From IMG/VR virus record IMGVR_UViG_3300021959_000105, positions 1 to 41,596 of that record: 41,596 bases of DNA; one strand, 5' to 3'. Positions within the stretch are counted from its first letter, which is position 1. The number at the start of each line of letters is the position of its first letter. The notes under the pieces are model-generated. The model searched no databases. It worked only from the letters and a program-made list of their open reading frames with translations, and was not told where the DNA came from. The position numbers and the translations under genes were made by a program. Below are positions 1 to 7,944 of the stretch, piece after piece. This DNA is from a virus.

Positions 1-37
1 GCCACTACGTTTTAATAAGACCTGTAAAAAACAGTTC

Positions 38-67
38 TTGACATATGATGTGACTTTTTGGTATAAT
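38..67 (+). promoter_or_regulatory. Sigma70-like late promoter P1 with extended -10
   Basis: TTGACA at 38-43 and TATAAT at 62-67 are both perfect consensus hexamers with an 18-base spacer. A TG one base upstream of the -10 (59-60) makes it an extended -10. It lies 20 bases upstream of the HNH start and faces into the head operon. A second copy with the same spacing and the same T-run before the -10 occurs at 21633-21662, which supports a shared, host-RNA-polymerase-recognised phage promoter. Activity is inferred, not shown. Confidence 0.85.
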
Positions 68-86
68 TCTAATTAAGAGTTGAAAT

Positions 87-458
87 ATGAAATTAAAAAG
101 AGATTTAGTTAAATATGTAAGAGACAAGGCTAAATCTAAATATAAAAAACAAACTAGTTGTTATATTTGCAAAAGCAGTATAGACTTAGACTTTCATCAC
201 TACTATGGACTGACCGAATTACTAGAAACTTGGTTGAAAAAAGAAAAATATATTATAGAGAATGAGCAAGACATACTAGCACTTCGAAAGTCCTTTATTG
301 ATGATAACTGGGAGAAAGTGTATGATTATACAGTAACCCTCTGCCACAAACATCATTTACGATTACATTCAATATATGGAAAAAGACCCAGATTGATTAC
401 AGCAGAAAAACAAAAACGTTGGGTCGAGAAACAGAGAAACAAATATGGCATGGTATGA
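87..458 (+). CDS. HNH-endonuclease-like protein
   Basis: 123 residues. Two Cys pairs frame a histidine-rich core: CYIC (C25, C28), DFHH (H37, H38) and CHKHH (C86, H89, H90) followed by LRLH (H94). This is the zinc-stabilised HNH plan, with H37/H38 in the place of the catalytic His and the late His set as metal ligands. In many HK97-type phages an HNH protein sits beside the terminase genes and helps cos cleavage or packaging. Here it is the first gene after promoter P1 and directly precedes the portal, overlapping it by 14 bases. It could instead be a free-standing homing nuclease, but the tight coupling to the portal argues for a packaging role. The ribosome site is weak (AGAG about 8 bases before ATG). 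Confidence 0.75.
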   Translation: MKLKRDLVKYVRDKAKSKYKKQTSCYICKSSIDLDFHHYYGLTELLETWLKKEKYIIENEQDILALRKSFIDDNWEKVYDYTVTLCHKHHLRLHSIYGKRPRLITAEKQKRWVEKQRNKYGMV

Positions 459-1659
459 CACATTATTAGGTAGAACTCCAGAGACTGAGGAAAAACTCAA
501 TCCTGCCCAATACGTTATTTCTCGAAATGAGGGAATGACAGTAGACTCTCGTGAAATTGTTACTAACTACCAAAATGCATATGAGCAATTAGAGATTGTA
601 AATAGAGCAGTCAACATGATCGTTGACGATGTAGCGGATATACCTTTTACACTAGGTAACCAATCACCAAACACAAGTAATATTGTAAAAAATATAAGAA
701 GATCAAAAGTTGACCTTTTAATTAATAGAGAACCAAATCCTTTTCAGGATATTAACTCATTTAAAAGGAACTTAATAATTGATTTAATGATAGATGGTAA
801 CATCTTTATTTATTTTGATGGAGCTCACTTATATCATTTACCAGCAAACAAAGTAAGAATAGAAACAGATCCAGATACTTTTGTTGCAAAATACACATAT
901 GAAAACAGTTTAGATTATAGTCCTAATGAGATTATACACATAAAAGAAAACAGTTTCAAATCAATTTATAGAGGTGTACCAAGATTAAAGCCTGCATTTA
1001 GAACTATGCAGCTTTTATCAAGTATGAGAAACTTTCAAGATAACTTCTTCAAAAATGGAGCAGTTCCAGGACTTGTACTAAAATCACCAAACACACTTTC
1101 AGAAAAGATCAAAGAAAGAATGTTACAGGCTTGGGTTGCACGATACAATCCACAATCTGGCGGTCGTCGTCCACTATTCTTAGATGGCGGACTAACAGTT
1201 GAGAACTTAACAGAAATAAATTTCAAAGATTTAGACTTCCAAGAAGGAATCAAATCAAACGAAAGAATTATACTAGAAGCAATGGGAATACCACCCATTT
1301 TACTAGATGGCGGTAATAATGCTAATATAAGACCTAATCATAGGCTTTACTATTTAGAAACAGTTTTACCAATCGTAAGAAAATTAGGGTATGCATTAGA
1401 GCGATACTTTGGTTTTGCAGTATCTGAGGATGTAACAGGAATACCTGCTTTACAACCAGAACTAAGAGATCAAGCAGCATATTATGCTACTCTTGTAAAT
1501 ACAGGGATTATGTCCCCGAATGAAGCAAGAGAAGCTTTAGGCAAAGATCCAGTAGATGGATTCGATTCACCTAGAGTACCAGCAAATATAGCAGGCTCAG
1601 CAGTAAACCCGGAAGAAGGAGGTAGACCTCAAGAGGCTGCCCCAGGCGAAGAGGAATAA
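445..1659 (+). CDS. Portal protein, HK97 family
   Basis: 404 residues, a usual length for HK97-type portals. The family's landmarks can be read in order: an early helix with NRAVNMIVDDVADIPF (about 52-67), the wing segment GNIFIYFDGAHLYHLPANKV (about 118-137), NEIIHIK and the YRGVPRLKPA stretch, then FFKNGAVPGLVL, and the clip/stem region with SNERIILEAMGIPPILL and the helix LPIVRKLGYALERYF. The C-terminus ends in an acidic, Gly/Pro-rich tail. The portal forms the dodecameric ring at the unique head vertex through which DNA is packaged and ejected. It overlaps the HNH gene by 14 bases and is followed one base later by the next gene, so translation is probably coupled. The terminase that should dock on it is not in this window. 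Confidence 0.93.
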   Translation: MAWYDTLLGRTPETEEKLNPAQYVISRNEGMTVDSREIVTNYQNAYEQLEIVNRAVNMIVDDVADIPFTLGNQSPNTSNIVKNIRRSKVDLLINREPNPFQDINSFKRNLIIDLMIDGNIFIYFDGAHLYHLPANKVRIETDPDTFVAKYTYENSLDYSPNEIIHIKENSFKSIYRGVPRLKPAFRTMQLLSSMRNFQDNFFKNGAVPGLVLKSPNTLSEKIKERMLQAWVARYNPQSGGRRPLFLDGGLTVENLTEINFKDLDFQEGIKSNERIILEAMGIPPILLDGGNNANIRPNHRLYYLETVLPIVRKLGYALERYFGFAVSEDVTGIPALQPELRDQAAYYATLVNTGIMSPNEAREALGKDPVDGFDSPRVPANIAGSAVNPEEGGRPQEAAPGEEE

Positions 1660-1660
1660 T

Positions 1661-1933
1661 ATGACAAAAGATATGATGGCAAAAGCATTATCCAACTTTC
1701 TTGCAGAGCAAGGAGTTGAAACTATGGATTTGACAACCTACAAAAGTCATGGTAATGATGTACCAGTAAAAGACTATATGCTTAGACGAGCATTTGGGTC
1801 TTGGAGCAGAGTTTTATCAGCCATGAAGAAAAGACATCCAGTAGTTGTAGCTGTTAAAGCTCCAACCCCTGCCCCCGCACCAGCTCCAAAGGCTAAAACA
1901 GCCCCGAAGGCTACGAAAAAAGCGGAGAAATAG
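1661..1933 (+). CDS. Small protein with homing-endonuclease-associated-repeat-like motif
   Basis: 90 residues, function not established. Residues about 27-58 (TYKSHGNDVPVKDYMLRRAF followed by GSWSRVLSAM) resemble the short DNA-binding repeat found beside HNH nucleases, whose hallmark is an Arg-rich helix followed by FGSW and a second helix. The rest is a low-complexity Ala/Pro/Lys tail (APTPAPAPAPKAK), typical of flexible, basic linkers. It sits one base after the portal and two bases before the capsid polyprotein, so it belongs to the head operon. It may be a minor head protein that touches DNA, or work with the upstream HNH protein. The repeat assignment rests on pattern only. Confidence 0.6.
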   Translation: MTKDMMAKALSNFLAEQGVETMDLTTYKSHGNDVPVKDYMLRRAFGSWSRVLSAMKKRHPVVVAVKAPTPAPAPAPKAKTAPKATKKAEK

Positions 1934-1935
1934 CA

Positions 1936-3990
1936 ATGGAAAAGATTTTTCACTGGACTAGCACTTTTAAGGCGCTAGGCGAAACAGAAGACGGCGGCGT
2001 CGATATTAAAGGGTCAGCAAGTACTAATGGACTTGATAGAGCTGGAGATATAATTGAAGCCGATGCTTGGACAAAAGGTGGATTGGAAAACTATAAAGGT
2101 AATCCAATTATTCTGTTCAATCATAACTACGACAAACCGATTGGTCGTGCAAAAGATTTACAAGTTACTGAGAATGGACTCGAGATTTCTGCAAAGATTT
2201 CAAAGGGTGCAGGCGATAACGTAACACAATTAATTAAAGACGGTGTCCTTGGAGCTTTTTCTGTCGGTTTCAAAGTCAAGGACGCTGATTATATGACCGA
2301 AACCGATGGATATAAAATAAAGGACGCTGAACTTTTCGAAGTTTCTGTAGTATCTGTGCCATGCAACCAAGGGGCAACTTTTGGACTAAGCAAGTCATTC
2401 GATAATATGGAACAATACAATAAGTATAAGCAAACTTTTTATAAGGCTAACTCAGACGATTCAGCAGATGCTGTTGAAATTGAGCAGCCAAGTACGGCGA
2501 AAGCCACAACGGAGACAAATATGTCAAAAGAAAATAATTCTCCTGAGAGCAACCCAGAGTTTAATCTTGAGTCGTTTGCTACTGAAGCTGCTGAAAAAGC
2601 AGTTGCACAGTACGCAATGAAACAAGCTGAACTTAAAGCTGCTGAACTTAAATTAGCTGAAGAAGCTGCTGAAAAAGCTGCTACTGACGTCGAAGTTCAA
2701 AAAGCCTCCGAGGAAGCAAAACAGGAAGAGCAAAAAACTGTAATCCAAGCTGGATTAACAGGTGCTGAAAAATTAATGTCTGACGTTGAGAAACGCGTGA
2801 ATGATAACTACTCTAATTTAGAGACTGTTGTTAAATCACTAGAAGCTCAACTAGCAGAGAAGTCTGAAGAAATCATGAATATTCGTGAGTCAAAAAGACA
2901 CTTTGCCGACAGACAAGGAAACAACAGCGATTGGAAAAAATCATTCGAAAGCGATATTGCAGACGCAAAATTCGCAGGTCTTGCAACAGGACGCGGATGG
3001 GACACACCAATGGCAAAATCTTTGATGGAAAAAGTAAATCAACATTCAGGTGTTGAAGTTTCTTCCGCTGATTTTGAACAAGTTGTTTCAACAAACATCG
3101 AAAGAGATATCGAAAACGAATTAGTACTAGCTCCTCTATTTAGAGAAATTGCTATGACTTCTGCGAATATGATTATCCCAATCTTGCCAGATGCTGGTTA
3201 CGCTGAATTCGCTTCAGGTACTGCTGCTGCTGGATCCGCTCCTTATGGTAACTTAGATACCAGAGGCGACGGAGTTGGAGCACCATATACTGGTGTCACA
3301 ATGACTGAAAGAACTCTTTCAACTAAGAAACTTATTTCTCAGTCTTACTTAGGTAATGAAACTGAAGAAGATGCTATCTTACCGATTCTTCCTTTAATTA
3401 GAGAGTCTATGGTACGATCACACGCTAGAGGTATTGAAAATGCAATCCTAGCTGGTGATGATGCTGATGGTGTATACGGAACAAGTGGTGCGGCTTTTGA
3501 AGGACTCCTTCATTTAGCACGTAATGACAGTGATTATACACAGTCAGCTACTGCTTTCGCAACTGACACTGTTACAGCTGCAGAACTTCTTTCAATGAGA
3601 AAAAATATGGGCAAATATGGTGTTAACCCAGCAGACGTAGTTTATGTCGTTTCACAACGAACATACTTCGAATTGCTAGAAGATCCAGAATTCCAAGATG
3701 CTAATTTAGTGGGCGACATGGCTACTAAACTAAGTGGCGAAATCGGACAAGTATTCGGATCAAGAGTACTACTATGTGACGAGTTCAAAACTCCAGCAGT
3801 TGGAACATTCGCAGCTATCGCTGTTAACCCAAGAAACTTTGTATTACCAAGATTACGTGGTGTAACCGTGGAATCTGATTACGAAGTTGCTGCTCAACGC
3901 AGAGTGCTTGTTGCTTCACAAAGAATTGGCTTCACCGATCTAATCGATGGTGCTACTTCTAAATGGGGACACATGTACAAAGCTTCTTAA
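1936..3990 (+). CDS. Fused prohead protease, scaffold and major capsid protein
   Basis: 684 residues in one frame. Residues about 1-155 are an S78/U35 (HK97 gp4-type) prohead protease: the His motif FNHNYDKPIG (H63), the Ser motif GAFSVGF (S109), and AELFEVSVVSVPCN with E132 or E135 as possible third catalytic residue. Residues about 195-330 are Ala/Glu/Lys-rich with coiled-coil character, as expected for a scaffold (delta-type) domain. From about 376 to the end the HK97 coat fold can be recognised (ADFEQVVSTNIERDIENELV, the glycine/alanine loop, and AAQRRVLVASQRIGFTDLID near the end). Protease, scaffold and coat are usually two or three genes; here they are one polyprotein that should cut itself during maturation. 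An in-frame ATG at 2521 with its own ribosome site could give scaffold-coat alone (see separate entry). Confidence 0.92.
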   Translation: MEKIFHWTSTFKALGETEDGGVDIKGSASTNGLDRAGDIIEADAWTKGGLENYKGNPIILFNHNYDKPIGRAKDLQVTENGLEISAKISKGAGDNVTQLIKDGVLGAFSVGFKVKDADYMTETDGYKIKDAELFEVSVVSVPCNQGATFGLSKSFDNMEQYNKYKQTFYKANSDDSADAVEIEQPSTAKATTETNMSKENNSPESNPEFNLESFATEAAEKAVAQYAMKQAELKAAELKLAEEAAEKAATDVEVQKASEEAKQEEQKTVIQAGLTGAEKLMSDVEKRVNDNYSNLETVVKSLEAQLAEKSEEIMNIRESKRHFADRQGNNSDWKKSFESDIADAKFAGLATGRGWDTPMAKSLMEKVNQHSGVEVSSADFEQVVSTNIERDIENELVLAPLFREIAMTSANMIIPILPDAGYAEFASGTAAAGSAPYGNLDTRGDGVGAPYTGVTMTERTLSTKKLISQSYLGNETEEDAILPILPLIRESMVRSHARGIENAILAGDDADGVYGTSGAAFEGLLHLARNDSDYTQSATAFATDTVTAAELLSMRKNMGKYGVNPADVVYVVSQRTYFELLEDPEFQDANLVGDMATKLSGEIGQVFGSRVLLCDEFKTPAVGTFAAIAVNPRNFVLPRLRGVTVESDYEVAAQRRVLVASQRIGFTDLIDGATSKWGHMYKAS
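2511..2523 (+). promoter_or_regulatory. Internal ribosome-binding site and in-frame start inside the protease-capsid gene
   Basis: GGAG at 2511-2514 stands six bases before an ATG at 2521-2523 that is in the same frame as the 1936 start (codon 196). The ATG falls exactly at the junction between the protease domain and the scaffold-like helix. Initiation here would make a 489-residue scaffold-capsid product without protease, in excess over the full-length fusion. The arrangement recalls lambda C/Nu3 nesting. The site is plainly visible; its use is inferred. Confidence 0.6.
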
Positions 3991-4010
3991 TTTAAGCTTA
4001 GACAGGATTC

Positions 4011-4040
4011 GTGGGGCGGCCTTAATCGCCCCACACTTTT
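4011..4040 (+). terminator. Hairpin after major capsid gene (terminator or attenuator)
   Basis: GTGGGGCG (4011-4018) pairs perfectly with CGCCCCAC (4027-4034) around an 8-base loop. The right arm is followed by AC and TTTT, so the U-tract is short. It is likely a partial terminator or an mRNA 3'-end protector that keeps capsid message abundant while reducing read-through into the connector genes. Confidence 0.7.
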
Positions 4041-4047
4041 AATAATT

Positions 4048-4644
4048 ATGGCAGATTTAATAACAGTACAAGAATACAAGAACGCAGAAGGGTTAGCCAG
4101 TCAAAAGGATGATCAGCGTCTTGACATTATTGTACCACAAGTTAGTGATCTTGCAAAGAAGTATTGCGGTACTTCATTTGTTGATTATTATAGTAGTGAT
4201 AAAACCGAGACTTTTTCAGTTTCCGACAACTTTACTAGTACTATGATCGTCAGTGAAAGTCCACTTATAAGTGTGACTACCGTAAAAGAAAGAGGCACAT
4301 ATGCAGCTGACTATGAAACTCTTTCAACAAGCGACTACGAATATTACGTAGATCTTGCCGCAGATGCAATAGTAAGAACAACAAATCAAGGCTCAAAGAA
4401 AGCTTTTCCGCAAGGAATGGGTAGCGTACAGATAGCATATAGAGCAGGCTACAGTACTACTCCAAAAGATCTCAAATTAGCACTTTTTGATTTAGTTACT
4501 TACTATTTAAAAGACGAACACAAAGAACGAAGAAGTATTGCAGGAGCATCACTTCAAAATCAAGGAACATCTGGAGTACGAGACAACACAGACTTTCCAG
4601 ACCACATAAAAAGAGTACTTGATTTATATAGAGTTATAATTTAG
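4048..4644 (+). CDS. Head-tail connector protein (gp6-like adaptor)
   Basis: 198 residues. The helical N-terminus (MADLITVQEYKNAEG, then a helix ending in LAKKYCGTSF), a central beta section starting SPLISVTTVKERG, then VQIAYRAGYSTTPKDLKLAL and a C-terminal helix fit the phage connector family that includes HK97 gp6 and SPP1 gp15, which binds below the portal. Position right after the capsid supports this. No clear Shine-Dalgarno precedes the ATG; the upstream hairpin ends only 13 bases before it, so expression may be low compared with the capsid. A second domain inserted around residues 75-115 is possible. Confidence 0.75.
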   Translation: MADLITVQEYKNAEGLASQKDDQRLDIIVPQVSDLAKKYCGTSFVDYYSSDKTETFSVSDNFTSTMIVSESPLISVTTVKERGTYAADYETLSTSDYEYYVDLAADAIVRTTNQGSKKAFPQGMGSVQIAYRAGYSTTPKDLKLALFDLVTYYLKDEHKERRSIAGASLQNQGTSGVRDNTDFPDHIKRVLDLYRVII

Positions 4645-6068
4645 TGTCTAGTGAAAACTTAAAAGCTTTTTTAAATAATGTTGCTGTTCCACATTTTAAG
4701 AAAAGAGCAGGAAGTAAAGGACTACGAAAGCAAACTATATATGAACAAGGACAGATATTTGTAGTTGATCAAGACGAATACTTAACTGAATTTTACAAAA
4801 TAGGCAAATTTCTTGGAATAGAAAAAGGAGAATTAAAGAAAAAAGAAAAAGCAGCAGTAAGCTTACTACAAGCATTTGCTGGTCCAAAAGCACGAGACGA
4901 TTTAACAGAGGAAAGACTACAAGAACTACAAGCTTTACTAAAAGACAAAACATTCCTTAGTAAAATTAAGACTAAAGGTAAAAGGCATTTATTTATTATT
5001 AAGGACTATAGTAGAATTGGGGAATGGAAAAAGAAAAGAAATCCGAACTTTGGCGCGCCTTTAGTCGCAATATATGAAGAATTAGGTGCCGATAAAAAAC
5101 TAGCAGGGATCGCCGTTGGTGGAAATGCAGGAACTCAAACGAAACATGGAGTAGCTACAGGCATTGAGGACATGAAAGGCTTCCAGTTAGGACATGGAGA
5201 TCATGGTACTGCGGTATCGGGTTTAACAGCAAGAGAAGTAAAAGAAAAAACACAAAAAGAGGGGAGTTTAACTTCAAAAGACAAAGATAAGATATATAAT
5301 GTTTTTGCAGAAGTAAATGATGAATTAAAAATTGATATACATCATGAGTTTGTTTTTGAAGATAATGGAAAATTTAGAAAAGACTATGTATTAATACTGT
5401 CTCTACAATCAGCAGCTATTAACCAAAAAGATGCAAAGAGAGAAAGCGACGCTCTTAAAAAGTTAAAAGGAGATTTAGTAGCTTTAGCAGAAGATGAAAA
5501 CTCAACAAGATTGAGAGATGCTATAAGATTATCTTTGATGCACTCAATGGCAAAAGGAAAATATCTATCTACGAGTGCAAAGACAAAAGCTAAGTTTAAT
5601 GAAAGAAGTAACGCAGAGACTAAGAAAAAAATAAAAAGAAAGACAAATACACGCATTGTTTCCTTAGCTTCTATAACAACAAGAGACCAAGTAAAAAAGT
5701 TAAAAGGAAATAAGAGACAACATACAAGAAAAAAAGCAGGAGATGAAAGAAGTTTACTAACTTACATAAATGAAATAAATAAAAGATTACCAGGTAAAGT
5801 AGAAAAAAATATGGGAGCTCCGGGCTTAGAAAATAGAACAGGAAGATTTGCACAAAGCGCAAAAGCGGTAAATGTAACCAAGACAAAACAAGGGCACCCA
5901 AGTATAGGATATACATATGCTAAAAATCCTTACCAAGTATTTGAGCCGGGACAAGGTAAAAAACCTTGGGCGTCTACAGAAAGAGACCCAAGACAAGTAA
6001 TTGATAGGTCTTTACGAGAAATAGCAGTCGAACTAGCTTTAGGTAGATTCTACACAAGGAGATTATAG
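4644..6068 (+). CDS. Large neck/head-closure candidate with HK97 gp10-like C-terminus
   Basis: 474 residues, GTG start whose G is the last base of the previous TAG stop (TAGTG). The last about 105 residues (NMGAPGLENRTGRFAQSAK, YTYAKNPYQVFEPG, RDPRQVIDRSLREIAVELAL) have the RTGRF...S and basic helix pattern of HK97 gp10-type neck proteins, normally only 120-150 residues. The preceding about 370 residues are unrecognised: a Lys-rich part, then a glycine/histidine stretch GFQLGHGDHGTAVSGLTARE (about 175-194), then a long basic segment. Its position between connector and tail terminator fits a head-tail joining role. The large N-terminal extension is unusual and could be an enzymatic or head-lining domain. 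Function beyond neck is not known. Confidence 0.6.
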   Translation: MSSENLKAFLNNVAVPHFKKRAGSKGLRKQTIYEQGQIFVVDQDEYLTEFYKIGKFLGIEKGELKKKEKAAVSLLQAFAGPKARDDLTEERLQELQALLKDKTFLSKIKTKGKRHLFIIKDYSRIGEWKKKRNPNFGAPLVAIYEELGADKKLAGIAVGGNAGTQTKHGVATGIEDMKGFQLGHGDHGTAVSGLTAREVKEKTQKEGSLTSKDKDKIYNVFAEVNDELKIDIHHEFVFEDNGKFRKDYVLILSLQSAAINQKDAKRESDALKKLKGDLVALAEDENSTRLRDAIRLSLMHSMAKGKYLSTSAKTKAKFNERSNAETKKKIKRKTNTRIVSLASITTRDQVKKLKGNKRQHTRKKAGDERSLLTYINEINKRLPGKVEKNMGAPGLENRTGRFAQSAKAVNVTKTKQGHPSIGYTYAKNPYQVFEPGQGKKPWASTERDPRQVIDRSLREIAVELALGRFYTRRL

Positions 6069-6517
6069 TGGCAAATAGAGATTACACAACAAGACGCAGT
6101 AGCATAGTAAATGCCTTCGTGGAATTACTAAGACAAATAAACGGAACAGGAAAATTTAAGTCTGATTTAGCAAGCGTAGAACCTAGAATAAAATTTTGGG
6201 ATGAAGTTGAAGAATTCCCCGCTATTCATGTAAATTCAGGTAGCGAAACCAGAGAATATTTAGGTGGCGGAGAAAAATTTAGATTTCTAACTTTAACTTT
6301 TCGTTGCTATGTAAATGAAGAAGATGCTGTAGTGGCATTAGAAAAATTATTAGAGGATGTTGAAACAATTATTGAAGATAATAATCCTTTAACTTATACG
6401 GACCCTTTGGGGAATACTATAAATACTATACAACATACTATAGTTAGCATAGATACCGATGAAGGGGTTTTAGAACCTTTGGGTATTGGTGAAATTATCA
6501 CTGAAATTCAATATTAA
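6068..6517 (+). CDS. Tail terminator protein (lambda U-like position)
   Basis: 149 residues, again a GTG start sharing one base with the upstream TAG. An N-terminal helix (SSIVNAFVELLRQI) is followed by beta strands FPAIHVNSGSETREYLGG and FLTLTFRCYV, then the helix VVALEKLLEDVETIIEDNNP and a C-terminal beta strand. This alpha/beta plan is typical of tail terminators, which cap the tube at its head-proximal end and stop polymerisation. It lies just before the tail tube gene, matching U-V order in lambda. Confidence 0.75.
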   Translation: MANRDYTTRRSSIVNAFVELLRQINGTGKFKSDLASVEPRIKFWDEVEEFPAIHVNSGSETREYLGGGEKFRFLTLTFRCYVNEEDAVVALEKLLEDVETIIEDNNPLTYTDPLGNTINTIQHTIVSIDTDEGVLEPLGIGEIITEIQY

Positions 6518-6583
6518 TGAAAACGGATAAGCAGATAAAATTCTAGCTGACCCCTTTTCAAAGCAAAAATAGGAGAATGTAAA

Positions 6584-7897
6584 ATGGCAGATACATTTTA
6601 TTACTCGAGAGATACCAAAGTCCATCTTACTGATAGCGCAGGAGCAATCTATAAGATACCAGTACTGGATGGATTCAGTTTTTCTCAAGCAACCAATGCA
6701 ACAGAAGTTACATTGAACGAGATGGCCACAGCAGGTGGTGTGAGTAGAAGAGCTAGACAAATGTTTACTGATTCTTACGCTCCAGCGGAATGGTCGTTTC
6801 AAACCTACATCAGACCTTTTAAGTCTGGTGGATCAGGTACAGGAAATCACTCAGCAGCGCATCATCACATGGTTGAAGAACCTTTGTGGAATGCTTTAGC
6901 AGGTAGTGCAGCAATAGGCGTATCTGGAACAGCTTTAACAGCTGACGCAAGCGACGCAAACATTGCATTTACTAACTCAAACAAAGTAGCATTAGACACA
7001 TTTGACTTGTTCTTTGAAATGGGAACAGGAAAAGCAAATCCAACTATTTATAAAATAGAAGGATGTGTTGTAAATGAAGTTTCAATCGATTTTGATATTG
7101 ATGGTATTGCAACAGCAAACTGGTCAGGAATGGGCTCAATCATAACAGATGTAGCTTCCATGACAACTGCAACCATCGATGAAGGAACAGCATCAGCAGA
7201 TACTAATAACTTTATTAGAAATAGATTAACAGACTTAACTGTAACTAATGATGTTACAACAGCTACAGTTAATGGAGCAACATCAAACACTGTAACTGTA
7301 GTTTTAGATAGTGGTAGTTATCCTTTAATTAAAGCCGGACAAGTAATCAAAGGAAGTGGCGTAACAGCAGGTACAACTGTAAGTGCAATAGTAAACAATA
7401 CTATAACACTAAGTGCAGCAATGTCTATTCCAGATGATACAGAACTTACGTTCTCAAACGCAGGTATGACTGATACTTATGCATTAACACTAACTGGTGG
7501 AAATGTTACTATTTCAAACAATATAACTTTCTTAACACCAGAAACACTAGGCGTTGTAAACCAGCCTTTAGGACATGTTACAGGAACTCGTTCCGTATCA
7601 GGTAACTTTACTTGTTACTTAAATACTCCTTCATCTGGCGCATCTAGTGCAGATTTATTTGAGGACATCATTGAATCCACTTCAGTAATAACAAATTCAT
7701 TTGATTTGACATTTGTTGTAGGTGGCACAGGTAAAACTCCAAGAATGGAAATTAATATGAATAATTGCCATTTGGAAGTACCAACACATTCAATTGATGA
7801 TATCATAAGCTTGGAAACAACTTTCCATGCCTTACCAACCTCAGTTGACGCTGTAGACGAAATAGACTTAGTCTTTGTCGGACCAACAGTAACATAA
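6584..7897 (+). CDS. Major tail tube protein
   Basis: 437 residues. The start MADTFYYSRDTKVHLTDSAG and VLDGFSFSQATNATEVTLNE, followed by SYAPAEWSFQTYIRPF, are typical of siphophage tube proteins; the second half has beta-rich stretches and ends with a strand-rich segment (DLVFVGPTVT). Residues about 205-290 (TVTNDVTTATVNGATSNTVT to LTFSN) look like a separate beta-sandwich, probably an Ig-like decoration inserted into the tube fold. The longest gap in the head-tail region (66 bases) precedes it, with a strong ribosome site (AGGAGA about 8 bases before ATG), as expected for a product needed in many copies. A GC-rich hairpin follows it. Confidence 0.85.
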   Translation: MADTFYYSRDTKVHLTDSAGAIYKIPVLDGFSFSQATNATEVTLNEMATAGGVSRRARQMFTDSYAPAEWSFQTYIRPFKSGGSGTGNHSAAHHHMVEEPLWNALAGSAAIGVSGTALTADASDANIAFTNSNKVALDTFDLFFEMGTGKANPTIYKIEGCVVNEVSIDFDIDGIATANWSGMGSIITDVASMTTATIDEGTASADTNNFIRNRLTDLTVTNDVTTATVNGATSNTVTVVLDSGSYPLIKAGQVIKGSGVTAGTTVSAIVNNTITLSAAMSIPDDTELTFSNAGMTDTYALTLTGGNVTISNNITFLTPETLGVVNQPLGHVTGTRSVSGNFTCYLNTPSSGASSADLFEDIIESTSVITNSFDLTFVVGGTGKTPRMEINMNNCHLEVPTHSIDDIISLETTFHALPTSVDAVDEIDLVFVGPTVT

Positions 7898-7905
7898 CTT
7901 TAGAA

Positions 7906-7923
7906 GGGAGGGGCAACCCTCCC
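7906..7923 (+). terminator. GNRA-capped hairpin after tail tube gene
   Basis: GGGAGGG (7906-7912) pairs perfectly with CCCTCCC (7917-7923) around the tetraloop GCAA (GNRA class). The following bases are CTCATTT, a poor U-tract, so partial termination or 3'-end protection of the tube mRNA is more likely than full termination. The ribosome site of the next gene (AGGAAA) lies a few bases further on. Confidence 0.65.
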
Positions 7924-7944
7924 CTCATTTAACCAGGAAACAGA

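Noticed and set aside
1-37. Terminator-like CTGT-AAAAA-ACAG sequence upstream of P1
   Set aside because: The stem is only four pairs and no U-tract follows; the bases serve better as promoter-upstream AT-rich DNA.
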